Positions 1 to 7,764 of a stretch of DNA of 47,298 nt are shown here, piece by piece. The position numbers were made by a program, and so were the translations under genes. Position 1 is the first letter of the stretch, and every line of letters begins with the position of its first letter. This DNA comes from Ruminococcus sp. UBA3767 (lineage in GTDB: Bacteria > Bacillota > Clostridia > Oscillospirales > Ruminococcaceae): the NCBI GenBank assembly GCA_002371625.1, contig DFFV01000037.1:1-47298 (forward strand), given 5' to 3'. Under the pieces are notes generated by a model. It was not told where the DNA came from. It was given only the letters and a program-made list of their open reading frames with translations, and made no database searches.

Positions 1-138
1 GCTTGACTTTTATTTGCAGGTCTATTTGTATATTAACATATTTTACTTCATACAACTACTTTTTTGTAAAAATGGTGGTATGTACATAACACGTGTTTGC
101 GAGTCTAACTTGCAGCTCCTGCTCCATTTTGCACAATA

Positions 139-807
139 TCACCTGAACAGCGAGAAGAATGCTGCTGCACTTGCTGCGCCTGCGGCACCCTTTGATGCTG
201 AAGCTGCTTCTGCTGCATTTTCCGCAGCGATAGCCGAATAAAGCTCTACTCTCGCCTGATGCATTTCCGTTTCAAGAAGGTTTATTGCTTCCTTGAGCGA
301 ATTTGCTCTCATATTCCTGATATAACCATACATCATTGCAAACTTAGTGCAATCACGATAATCGTAAGGCAGCCACAAAAGCGAAGCATCGTTCTTCAGT
401 GTTTCAAGCTCAGCTTGCTTGGAAGTTTTTTGCGGTACTAAAGTTTCGAGCTGTTTTTTGTGTTTCTTCTGAAGATGGAATGCAAGCGGAATGGTGACTA
501 TAAGTCCATAACCCATCATCAGCGCTCCAGAGGCCGCAATAATATTACGTCTGCCGTTGCCTACTTTATCTTCATGCAGAGCTATCTGCTCATCCAAACT
601 GTCTATGTCATTCTCTATCCTTTTCATAGCAGTCATGACATCTAAGCTCGATTCCATCTTAACAATAAGCTGTTCCCGGCTTTCTGTGCCTGCTACAGCT
701 GTATTGGCAGTTGTTACAGCTATTGCTTCTGAATTTTGCTGAGTTCCGCACTTATTACAGAACACAGCTCCCTCATCCAATTGATTTCCACATTTTTTGC
801 AAAACAT
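139..807 (-). CDS. Zinc-ribbon protein with one membrane segment
   Basis: The protein is about 222 residues. It opens with a zinc ribbon made of two CxxC knuckles (CKKCG, then CNKCG) about 15 residues apart, then a predicted helical segment with a coiled-coil look. A hydrophobic stretch (residues about 90-110) could be a membrane span, and the C-terminus is Ala-rich and low in complexity. I chose the ATG at 807 because GGAGG sits just upstream; an upstream in-frame ATG at 867 lies inside the preceding gene and lacks such a site. It follows the lipoprotein gene by 13 bases and is probably co-transcribed with it. The function is unknown; the ribbon is of the type found at the start of many Firmicutes membrane proteins. 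Confidence 0.75.
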   Translation of the reverse strand: MFCKKCGNQLDEGAVFCNKCGTQQNSEAIAVTTANTAVAGTESREQLIVKMESSLDVMTAMKRIENDIDSLDEQIALHEDKVGNGRRNIIAASGALMMGYGLIVTIPLAFHLQKKHKKQLETLVPQKTSKQAELETLKNDASLLWLPYDYRDCTKFAMMYGYIRNMRANSLKEAINLLETEMHQARVELYSAIAAENAAEAASASKGAAGAASAAAFFSLFR

Positions 808-820
808 ATTTTTATCCTCC

Positions 821-1780
821 TTATGCTTTATCGTTAACGGTACTTTCATATGTATAATCACCTGCATTGGCAGCGACTACATCCTTGTACATACTTTCTA
901 TACTATCATATCCATAGAATTCATAAGAATCTACAGTTCCCCAGAATTCATCATACTTGCCTACAGGTGCGTTTGTATTTTTTCCGCAGCCTTCATACGA
1001 TGTTGATTCTGCCGAACATGAACCATCCGGATTCAATTTCATGTCTTTTAGATATACGTATGTATAGTATTCAACATCGACAGTTTTCTCCGGGCTGCTT
1101 GTGTCCTTAGTATCAACACCCGTTGCTTTAAGACTAATCTTATAAACAAGATACAACATATTCTTTCTTGTCATATTATTATCTTGCTTTTGTTTAAGAA
1201 AGTAACAACCCATGAATTCTTTTCCGGTTGGTTTGCATTTCTCCGACCATTTAGCCTGTTCGGCAGTAAACATATCATCTGCCTGCTTTTTTAGTGCTTC
1301 CATCGTGCTTTCGGGTATATCAGAAATTTTATCGACATACGAACTCAGACCTTCAACTGTGTATTCTTTTTCGGTTTGTGAAAGATAAAGATTTCCCGAA
1401 TCCCGTCTGAGAGAAACAGTTACCTTGATCACATCACCGTTTTTTAGCCCTTCATTTTTATCGGCTTTAAATTCAAAAACCGACTCGTAACCCTCTAAAG
1501 CATTACCATACCTGAAACGCTCATTGTTATCTTTTAGAATTACATAACCATTTGGAGACACACCGGAAAACTCAACCGACAATGTTTCAAATGGATCTAC
1601 AACCTCCTGACCCTCCTTTGGAGGTGTTGGGTTCTTTTTGCCGTCCATCTGTTCAAGAGCTGCGTTTACATCACTCTCCGTTATGTCCTCTGGATCCTTC
1701 TTTCCGCAGCCTGCCATTGCAAAGCAAAGGCTCATTGCGCATACCAGTGCAGTTATTCTTTTAAATATAGTTTTTTTCAT
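821..1780 (-). CDS. Putative lipoprotein of unknown function
   Basis: A 319-residue protein with a classic lipoprotein signal: basic start MKKTIFKR, hydrophobic core and lipobox FAMAGC with Cys25. It should be lipidated and held on the outer face of the membrane. The mature part has a short linker rich in Asp, Glu and Pro, then a mixed alpha/beta region with no family I can name. The ATG is preceded by GGAGG at a good distance. It heads a leftward operon with the zinc-ribbon gene and is divergent from the sigma factor operon. I see no confident promoter for it in the 260-base gap. Confidence 0.8.
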   Translation of the reverse strand: MKKTIFKRITALVCAMSLCFAMAGCGKKDPEDITESDVNAALEQMDGKKNPTPPKEGQEVVDPFETLSVEFSGVSPNGYVILKDNNERFRYGNALEGYESVFEFKADKNEGLKNGDVIKVTVSLRRDSGNLYLSQTEKEYTVEGLSSYVDKISDIPESTMEALKKQADDMFTAEQAKWSEKCKPTGKEFMGCYFLKQKQDNNMTRKNMLYLVYKISLKATGVDTKDTSSPEKTVDVEYYTYVYLKDMKLNPDGSCSAESTSYEGCGKNTNAPVGKYDEFWGTVDSYEFYGYDSIESMYKDVVAANAGDYTYESTVNDKA

Positions 1781-1999
1781 AGTATTATTCCTCCATTCTG
1801 TTTATTGATAAGAAAACAGTTTTTTAGAACTTGAAAACCGTTACGCTTATAAGACACCGGAAAAGAAAAAACTTGCAGTAATTTTTGAAATTTTCTTAAA
1901 ATTTGTAATATTACACAAAATACGTGTGTGTTTTTCGTGAAAAATAACGTCGAAAAATAGCTGCAAGTTTTGCTTGTAATCACATCTTATATACAGAAC

Positions 2000-2028
2000 T
2001 TGAAATATCGAATACAATATGCTATAAT
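2000..2028 (+). promoter_or_regulatory. Promoter of the sigma factor operon
   Basis: TTGAAA (2000-2005), a 17-base spacer and TATAAT (2023-2028). The expected start point, near 2035, leaves only about 7 bases before the ATG of the small ORF at 2042. The rest of the gap (1781-1999) is AT-rich and shows nothing else I can name. Confidence 0.7.
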
Positions 2029-2041
2029 TTGGGAGTGCGTA

Positions 2042-2197
2042 ATGGATATACCAATAGATATTATGATCGAAAGGATCCTCGAACAGATGCAGGAGGAAAT
2101 GCAGATGTCGCAGGAAGAAAAAAACTACTGGCGCAACGAGATCAGAACAAAGCTTGAAAAGGAGTGGGCTGATAATGAATGTAAAGGAACTGAATGA
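2042..2197 (+). CDS. Small charged helical protein upstream of sigma factor
   Basis: A 51-residue ORF (start MDIPIDIMIERILEQ) rich in Glu, Gln, Lys and Met, probably a single amphipathic helix. Its last 23 bases overlap the start of the sigma factor gene in another frame, which suggests translational coupling. GGGAG at 2031-2035 could be its ribosome binding site, but the predicted transcript start is so close that the site would be partly lost. I do not recognise it. It could be a real partner or regulator of the sigma factor, or a leader ORF that only couples translation. Confidence 0.5.
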   Translation: MDIPIDIMIERILEQMQEEMQMSQEEKNYWRNEIRTKLEKEWADNECKGTE

Positions 2198-4010
2198 AAC
2201 AGTCAACTCATTCAAGAACGGCAATATATCCTCATTTGAAAAGCTTTATGATGAATTCTACGAGCCATTGAGATTCTATATTGCCAAACGTATAGGAAAT
2301 GTTGAACAAGCAAAGGATCTTGCACAGGACACTTTTGTAAGAGCAATGGAAAAGATAAAGGACCTTAAAAGTCCCGAGGCTTTTAAGGTCTGGCTATACT
2401 CTATTGCAAACAATATAACAAACAATTATTTTAATGAGGTAAATCATTTCTCAAGCTACGAAACGAGTGAGGAGCTTGACAGCGTTCTTGAACAGGCAGA
2501 GGAATACTCCGAGCCGATGTATGTGCCCCATGATTATCTCGATAACAAGGAAACGCAAATGGAAGTCAGAAAGGCGATAGATGATCTTTCACCTGACAGG
2601 CGTTCTATTCTTATCATGTTTTACTTTGATAACATGAAAATGAAAGAGATCGCTGCTGCAATGAACATAAATGAAAACGCTGTCGGGCACAGACTGACCG
2701 AGGCACGCAAACAAATAGGCAAAAAGCTCAAAGCGCTCGGCGGTAAGAACCTTGCTTTTGTTCCGCTGCCATTGGTTATGCACGCTATCGAAGAAGCTGC
2801 AAACCGCAGCGGTGGGACAGCTTTCACGGGGAACGGTTCAATAGCTGCTGTTGCAGGCTCTTCGGTCAGGCGTGTCATTATTTCCGCTGTTGCTGCAATT
2901 GCCGTAGGCGGTGGAATATATGCACACCTTCTTTTCACAGACAACACTCTTGGTGATGTCAGGCTGCCTGATAACAGTGCTACGGAAAGTGTGACCACTA
3001 CCCTTTCAATGACTGCTGAAAACGACTCTTCGGACAATTCGCAGGGCGTTACACGGCAAACTGCTGCTTCAGGTTCGGTGACGGATAATTCTCAGACGCT
3101 CGACCGCTCGGGCGGAGTCGGTGGCGAAGCGCAAGGCACGGCAAGAAGAACTGCTGCGCAGGCAGGAAACAACGCTGACAGAAACGTTGCAGGGACAAAC
3201 GCCGTAATTGCATCAACTACACGACAGGGACAAGCGGTCACAGCAGCCGGGCAAAACGCTCAAACCCGGGATCAAATCCAGCCAAGCGACAGCGGAGCAC
3301 CAATTAACAACGTTATTCCAAGCTCACTTATCTCCGCACAGCAGGCAGTTATAAAAAAGGCTTTTCCAAGATCGGACAGTGAGTATTGTTCGCTCCTGAA
3401 AAATGCGGGAACTATATCAGAGTTAGAGCAAGCCGATCTGAAAACACTGAACAATGATATATTCTCATTTACGGAAAACAACTACCTGCCTGCAGGAGGC
3501 TACTTCTGTTATTACGACGGCAGTACCGCCGACCAATCGGACGATTTATATGTTTTTATGCTGCCGACCAAGAAGATAACCAATTTGTCACACGGCTGCA
3601 ATTATTACATAACAAGCTGGCTAAGCTACCGACACAATTACAGCTCGGCAAATGCTTATGACAGCTATAACGGGCTCAACCCGTTCCCCACTAAAAACGG
3701 CGAGGTCAGCACACAGGGGTATATTTACAGGGAACGTGAGAGCAGGCGTGGCGGAGTGCTTGTTGAGAGATGCACAGAGATCGTTATCGGTTCATCGGAC
3801 GCACCGATCTACGGCGGCTTTTCTTTCGGGCTGACAAAAGATGCGGATAAGAAATTTGACCTTGATAATCTGGTTCTGCTCAATAGCAATATCCCCAAAA
3901 CAACTGAGCTTTCAATTGTCGGTTATATCAACTCTAACCCATCATCATTCACACGGCTGAACTCGGATAAGAGTGCTGCCAACAAAAGAAACTCATTACC
4001 AATTTACTGA
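2175..4010 (+). CDS. ECF-type sigma factor fused to a transmembrane segment and ectodomain
   Basis: The 611-residue protein starts as an ECF sigma-70 factor. Region 2 (about residues 17-88) has the typical AKDLAQDTFVRAM core, and region 4 (about 130-187) has the helix-turn-helix stretch MKEIAAAMNINENAVGHRL. Unlike normal ECF factors of about 180 residues, it continues into a transmembrane helix (about 234-254), a Thr/Ser/Gln/Ala-rich linker (about 265-385) and a globular domain (about 395-611) that I cannot assign. The topology would put the sigma domain inside and the last 350 residues outside. The ATG at 2175 has AAGGAG upstream; an in-frame ATG at 2154 is less likely. The next gene, 18 bases on, encodes a secreted surface protein and is a plausible operon partner and target. 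Confidence 0.85.
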   Translation: MNVKELNETVNSFKNGNISSFEKLYDEFYEPLRFYIAKRIGNVEQAKDLAQDTFVRAMEKIKDLKSPEAFKVWLYSIANNITNNYFNEVNHFSSYETSEELDSVLEQAEEYSEPMYVPHDYLDNKETQMEVRKAIDDLSPDRRSILIMFYFDNMKMKEIAAAMNINENAVGHRLTEARKQIGKKLKALGGKNLAFVPLPLVMHAIEEAANRSGGTAFTGNGSIAAVAGSSVRRVIISAVAAIAVGGGIYAHLLFTDNTLGDVRLPDNSATESVTTTLSMTAENDSSDNSQGVTRQTAASGSVTDNSQTLDRSGGVGGEAQGTARRTAAQAGNNADRNVAGTNAVIASTTRQGQAVTAAGQNAQTRDQIQPSDSGAPINNVIPSSLISAQQAVIKKAFPRSDSEYCSLLKNAGTISELEQADLKTLNNDIFSFTENNYLPAGGYFCYYDGSTADQSDDLYVFMLPTKKITNLSHGCNYYITSWLSYRHNYSSANAYDSYNGLNPFPTKNGEVSTQGYIYRERESRRGGVLVERCTEIVIGSSDAPIYGGFSFGLTKDADKKFDLDNLVLLNSNIPKTTELSIVGYINSNPSSFTRLNSDKSAANKRNSLPIY

Positions 4011-4028
4011 TTACACATAGGAGAAAAA

Positions 4029-6956
4029 ATGAAGAAAAGGATCATTTCACTATTGACTTGTTTTTGTATGGTATTATCAGGAGCTGCAGCCCTGCCAAGC
4101 GGAACACTGACAAAACTGTTCAGCTTTACTGCAAGCGCAGAAGCCAAATCGGGAACACTCGATGATAACGCTACATGGACACTTGATGAGAACGGAAAAC
4201 TGACTATAAGCGGTACGGGAGAAATACGCTATTTTTGGGATGATAATACATTTGTAAATAATCTTTCAATAAGATCAGTAGTAATAGAAAATGGTATAAC
4301 AAGTATTCCACATGATTTTTTTAACGGTTGTACTAATCTTGAAAAAGTATCCATAGCTGATAGTGTAACGGATATAGGTCATAATCCATTTAAAGGAACC
4401 CAATGGCTTGATGAACAGAGAAAGATAAGCCCGTTTGTTATAATAAATGATATTCTTGTAGATGCAGCGACCTGCAAAGGTGAAGTAACGATACCACAAA
4501 CGGTAAAAATAATAGGTAAAAGCGCTTTTTGGTATGCAGATATCTGGAAAGTTAATATACCCGAAGGCGTAGAAATAATTGACTGGAATGCATTTACCAA
4601 CTGCTCACAGCTCACATCAATAATTATTCCAGATAGTGTGCAAACTATTAGATCATCTGCATTTTTGGACTGCAATCTGTGGTCGGTGCAGATCGGTAAA
4701 GGTGTTAAAACTATTGATAGTAGAGCTTTTTATGGTAATAAAAATCTATCTGTAATAACTATCCCTGATAATGTAGAAACGGTTGAGGATACAGCTTTTG
4801 GCAACTGTACCAACCTTACGAGCGTAAATATAGGGAGCGGAGTTAAGACACTAAATCCATCAAGTTTTTCAGGCTGTGAAAAACTTGATGAGATAAATAT
4901 AAGCAAAGATAATCCATACTACGTTAGTGTAAATGGAGTTGTTTTCAATAAAGAAATGACAGAGCTTGCATTAACGCCGAATGAAAAAGAATGTTATATT
5001 CCAGAGGGTGTAATCAGAATTAGTAAATATATGTTTGATTGTAATGATACCGTTGAATATGTATTCTTACCTGAAACAGTCAAAGAGATCGATGAATTTG
5101 GTTTTTATAAATGCAGCCAACTGAAAAATATTTCATTGCCATGTAAACTTGAAAGTATCGGTGTTGTTGGATTTAGTGGATGCACATCATTAGAAGATAT
5201 AATTATTCCGGATAGTGTTACATATATAGGTCAAAGCTCAATATGTGGATGTGATAATCTTAAAACTATTGAGCTTTCATGCAATCCATTATTCACGGAA
5301 TTGAGCTATTCTTCACTAAACCAGAATCAATCACTTAAAACAATTGAAATACCACAAAACATTAAAACTATTGGTCATCGCTCCTTTTCAAGATGTAGGT
5401 CGCTTGAAAGCGTAACGCTGTATGAGGGCTTAAAAGAAATCGAGTACTCCGCATTTCTCGACTGTGAAAAACTTAAAAGTATAAAGATCCCAAAAAGCGT
5501 TACACGCATAGGTGACTGTGCTTTCGGTTATAGTTGGGACAATGAAGCCATAAAATACACCGACTTCACTATCTACTGCTACAAGGACACCGAGGGCGAA
5601 AGATACGCTAAGGACAACGGTTTCAAGTACGTTCTGCTTGAGGAGTGCAAGCACGATTACTCGGTGGAAAAAGTCCCTGCGACCTGTTTGAAATTCGGTT
5701 ACGATCTGCACACCTGCAAAAAGTGCGGCGAAAAATTCAAGGACAATTTCACCGATCTTCTCGGGCACGACTGGAGCGACTGGAAACAGACCGAAAAACC
5801 GAGCTGTACCAAATTGGGTTCTGATTCAAGGACTTGTAAACACTGCGGACTCACCATTTCAAGATCGGTTTCCAAAGCACAGCACAGCTGGAGTGATTGG
5901 GAAGTTACAGAAAAGCCGACTGCATCAAAGTTCGGGCTGAAAGAAAGACGCTGCACAGTTTGCGGTAAGACCACTACCGAGCTTATGCCAAAGGACGAGA
6001 GCGTAAAAGACATATACCGATTGGCAGGCAAAAACCGTTATGAAACTGCTGCAAGCATTTCAAGCGTATCTACGCCTTTTTCGGATAATGTAGTTCTCGC
6101 CTGCGGTATGAATTACGCCGATGCACTTGCAGGAGTTCCGCTGGCAAATGCTTTGAATGCACCTATACTCCTCACCGAAAAGAATACGCTGCCTAAGGAA
6201 ACTCTCGATGAGATCAAACGAATAAAAGCAAAAAATGTTTTCCTGCTCGGCGGCGAGGGAGCGATAAGCGCAGATGTTGAAAAAGCTCTTCTGGACAAAT
6301 CGTTGAAAGTTGAAAGGATCGCAGGTTCAACGAGATTTGAAACAGCAACTAAGATCGCAGAAAAGATGCAGACTGTTTCAGGCAAAGCTCCGAGCGAGGT
6401 GTTCTTTGTCTACGCATTCAACTTTGCTGATGCGCTTTCTGCAAGTACAGCAGCAGCCGTCAAAGGTGCACCGATAATCTATCTGAAGACGATCGGCGAA
6501 ATAGATAATGCGACAAAAAGCTATCTTGGAACTGTTAAGGGGAAAGTGAAAACAGCAAATGTGATCGGAGGTTCGGGTGTTATCTCGAATGAAATGAAGT
6601 CATCAGCTGCGTCAGTGCTCGGGCTTACATCGCCTGCATCGATGCAAAGAATTGCAGGCACTGACCGCTACGAGACGTGTGTTGCGGTAAACAGCACCTT
6701 TAATGACGTGCTAACGGGCAACTCTTTCTGCATTGCAACAGGACAGGATTTCCCCGATGCGCTTGCAGGCGGAGTTTATGCAGCGCAGAACAAAGCTCCC
6801 CTGTTCCTTGTTAACGGCAAAGAAAAAACACTCAGGCTCAGTGATGCTCAAGCTGCATTTTTAAAGTCCAGAAAAACGGATAGTTTCCATGTATTCGGCG
6901 GAGTCGGAGTAGTTCCAGATGAACACATTCAGGTGCTTTCAAAGGCATCAGCTTAG
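4029..6956 (+). CDS. Secreted leucine-rich-repeat surface protein with CWB2 repeats
   Basis: A 975-residue secreted protein. Residues 1-38 form a signal peptide ending near ASAEA. About residues 65-525 are BspA-type leucine-rich repeats (LRR_5), recognised by repeating units such as IPDSVxxIGxxAFxxC. About 539-652 hold three repeats with a CxxCG knuckle and an HDWSDW-like segment. About 660-975 are three cell-wall-binding type 2 repeats (pattern RxAGxxRYETA, then ADAL, then GG), which anchor proteins non-covalently to the wall. LRR_5 regions usually bind host or microbial surface ligands. The ribosome binding site is AGGAG. Base composition changes sharply inside the gene (see findings). Confidence 0.9.
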   Translation: MKKRIISLLTCFCMVLSGAAALPSGTLTKLFSFTASAEAKSGTLDDNATWTLDENGKLTISGTGEIRYFWDDNTFVNNLSIRSVVIENGITSIPHDFFNGCTNLEKVSIADSVTDIGHNPFKGTQWLDEQRKISPFVIINDILVDAATCKGEVTIPQTVKIIGKSAFWYADIWKVNIPEGVEIIDWNAFTNCSQLTSIIIPDSVQTIRSSAFLDCNLWSVQIGKGVKTIDSRAFYGNKNLSVITIPDNVETVEDTAFGNCTNLTSVNIGSGVKTLNPSSFSGCEKLDEINISKDNPYYVSVNGVVFNKEMTELALTPNEKECYIPEGVIRISKYMFDCNDTVEYVFLPETVKEIDEFGFYKCSQLKNISLPCKLESIGVVGFSGCTSLEDIIIPDSVTYIGQSSICGCDNLKTIELSCNPLFTELSYSSLNQNQSLKTIEIPQNIKTIGHRSFSRCRSLESVTLYEGLKEIEYSAFLDCEKLKSIKIPKSVTRIGDCAFGYSWDNEAIKYTDFTIYCYKDTEGERYAKDNGFKYVLLEECKHDYSVEKVPATCLKFGYDLHTCKKCGEKFKDNFTDLLGHDWSDWKQTEKPSCTKLGSDSRTCKHCGLTISRSVSKAQHSWSDWEVTEKPTASKFGLKERRCTVCGKTTTELMPKDESVKDIYRLAGKNRYETAASISSVSTPFSDNVVLACGMNYADALAGVPLANALNAPILLTEKNTLPKETLDEIKRIKAKNVFLLGGEGAISADVEKALLDKSLKVERIAGSTRFETATKIAEKMQTVSGKAPSEVFFVYAFNFADALSASTAAAVKGAPIIYLKTIGEIDNATKSYLGTVKGKVKTANVIGGSGVISNEMKSSAASVLGLTSPASMQRIAGTDRYETCVAVNSTFNDVLTGNSFCIATGQDFPDALAGGVYAAQNKAPLFLVNGKEKTLRLSDAQAAFLKSRKTDSFHVFGGVGVVPDEHIQVLSKASA

Positions 6957-7031
6957 ATACGAAAACACGAAAAGGCCAAGTCCCCGTACAGCAAGGCGGA
7001 AAACTTGTTTTTGCAAAATATATGATCGACC

Positions 7032-7058
7032 AAAACCACCTGTTTAATGGGTGGTTTT
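7032..7058 (+). terminator. Terminator after the surface protein gene
   Basis: AAAACCACC (7032-7040) pairs with GGTGGTTTT (7050-7058) around a 9-base loop. The T run is inside the stem and there is no long run after it, so efficiency is uncertain. Confidence 0.55.
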
Positions 7059-7067
7059 GATTGATAT

Positions 7068-7102
7068 AAAAAAATCCCCTGCACAATAACTGTACAGGGG
7101 AT
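7068..7102 (-). terminator. Terminator of tRNA-Ser
   Basis: On the minus strand ATCCCCTG pairs with CAGGGGAT and is followed by a T run of at least six. It sits just downstream of the tRNA 3' end. Confidence 0.8.
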
Positions 7103-7109
7103 GTAAAAG

Positions 7110-7198
7110 CGCAGATGGAGAGATTTGAACTCTCGCGACGGTATTGCCGTCCTACCGCATTTCGAGTGCGGACCCTTCAGCCACTTGGGTACATCTGC
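7110..7198 (-). tRNA. tRNA-Ser(CGA)
   Basis: Minus-strand cloverleaf of 89 bases. The acceptor stem is GCAGATG with CATCTGC, and the discriminator base is G, as usual for serine. The anticodon stem CCGCA/TGCGG encloses loop CTCGAAA, giving anticodon CGA (reads UCG). A long variable arm (GACGG/CCGTC) marks a class II tRNA, and the T stem is GAGAG/CTCTC with loop TTCAAAT. The CCA end is not encoded. Confidence 0.95.
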
Positions 7199-7273
7199 GT
7201 ATCTTTTTAAAAGACTTATATATTATATCACACCCTAATAAAAAAATCAAGGGTTTTGCGCAAACTTTTTCAC

Positions 7274-7302
7274 TTGACATTATCTTTATTGTGTGTTATC
7301 GT
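7274..7302 (+). promoter_or_regulatory. Possible promoter of the thioesterase gene
   Basis: TTGACA (7274-7279), a 17-base spacer and a weak -10 TATCGT (7297-7302), about 34 bases before the start codon. Confidence 0.4.
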
Positions 7303-7335
7303 ATCTTTCAGAGAATAAATAAGGATGTGTTTGAT

Positions 7336-7764
7336 ATGATAGTTACCTACTCACGAAATGCTTTTTATTACGAAACGGACAGAATGGATATTATACACCA
7401 CTCCAACTACGTTCGCTGGCTGGAAGAAGCAAGAATAAACATGATGGAACAGATGGGCTTCCCTTTCCAGAAGCTCGAAGCTATGGGCATTCTTGTTCCT
7501 GTGCTTTCGGTGGAGACCGAATACAAGTTCCCTGTTCGATTTGGTGACAGATTTGAGGTACAAAGCGAGCTGACAAAGTTCACGGGCTGCAAGTTTTCAC
7601 TTGAATACAAGGTCATGAACGTTACTCAGGACAAGCAGTCACTGACAGCAAAGACCTCCCACTGTTTCACGGATACTTCCCTGCGCCCTGTAAGACTTAA
7701 ACAAGCCTGCCCCGAGCTTTATGAGAAGTATATGCAATACCTGAGAGGTCCTGTCAGCACCTGA
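7336..7764 (+). CDS. Acyl-CoA thioesterase, hotdog fold (4HBT family)
   Basis: A 142-residue protein of the 4-hydroxybenzoyl-CoA thioesterase / YbgC type. The family signature is near the N-terminus: YETDRMDIIHHSNYVRWLEE, with Asp18 as the probable catalytic acid and the HSNY segment beside it. The length matches the family. It likely hydrolyses a short or aromatic acyl-CoA; the substrate is not visible from sequence. The ATG at 7336 has AAGGATG nine bases upstream; longer in-frame starts run back through the tRNA gene and are rejected. It is convergent with ptsI, and the two genes overlap by 11 bases at their stop codons. Confidence 0.88.
   Translation: MIVTYSRNAFYYETDRMDIIHHSNYVRWLEEARINMMEQMGFPFQKLEAMGILVPVLSVETEYKFPVRFGDRFEVQSELTKFTGCKFSLEYKVMNVTQDKQSLTAKTSHCFTDTSLRPVRLKQACPELYEKYMQYLRGPVST

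Noticed and set aside
1..138. Gene at the left edge
   Set aside because: A plus-strand frame begins at 14 but has no ribosome binding site and runs antisense into the zinc-ribbon gene; nothing else coding is visible.
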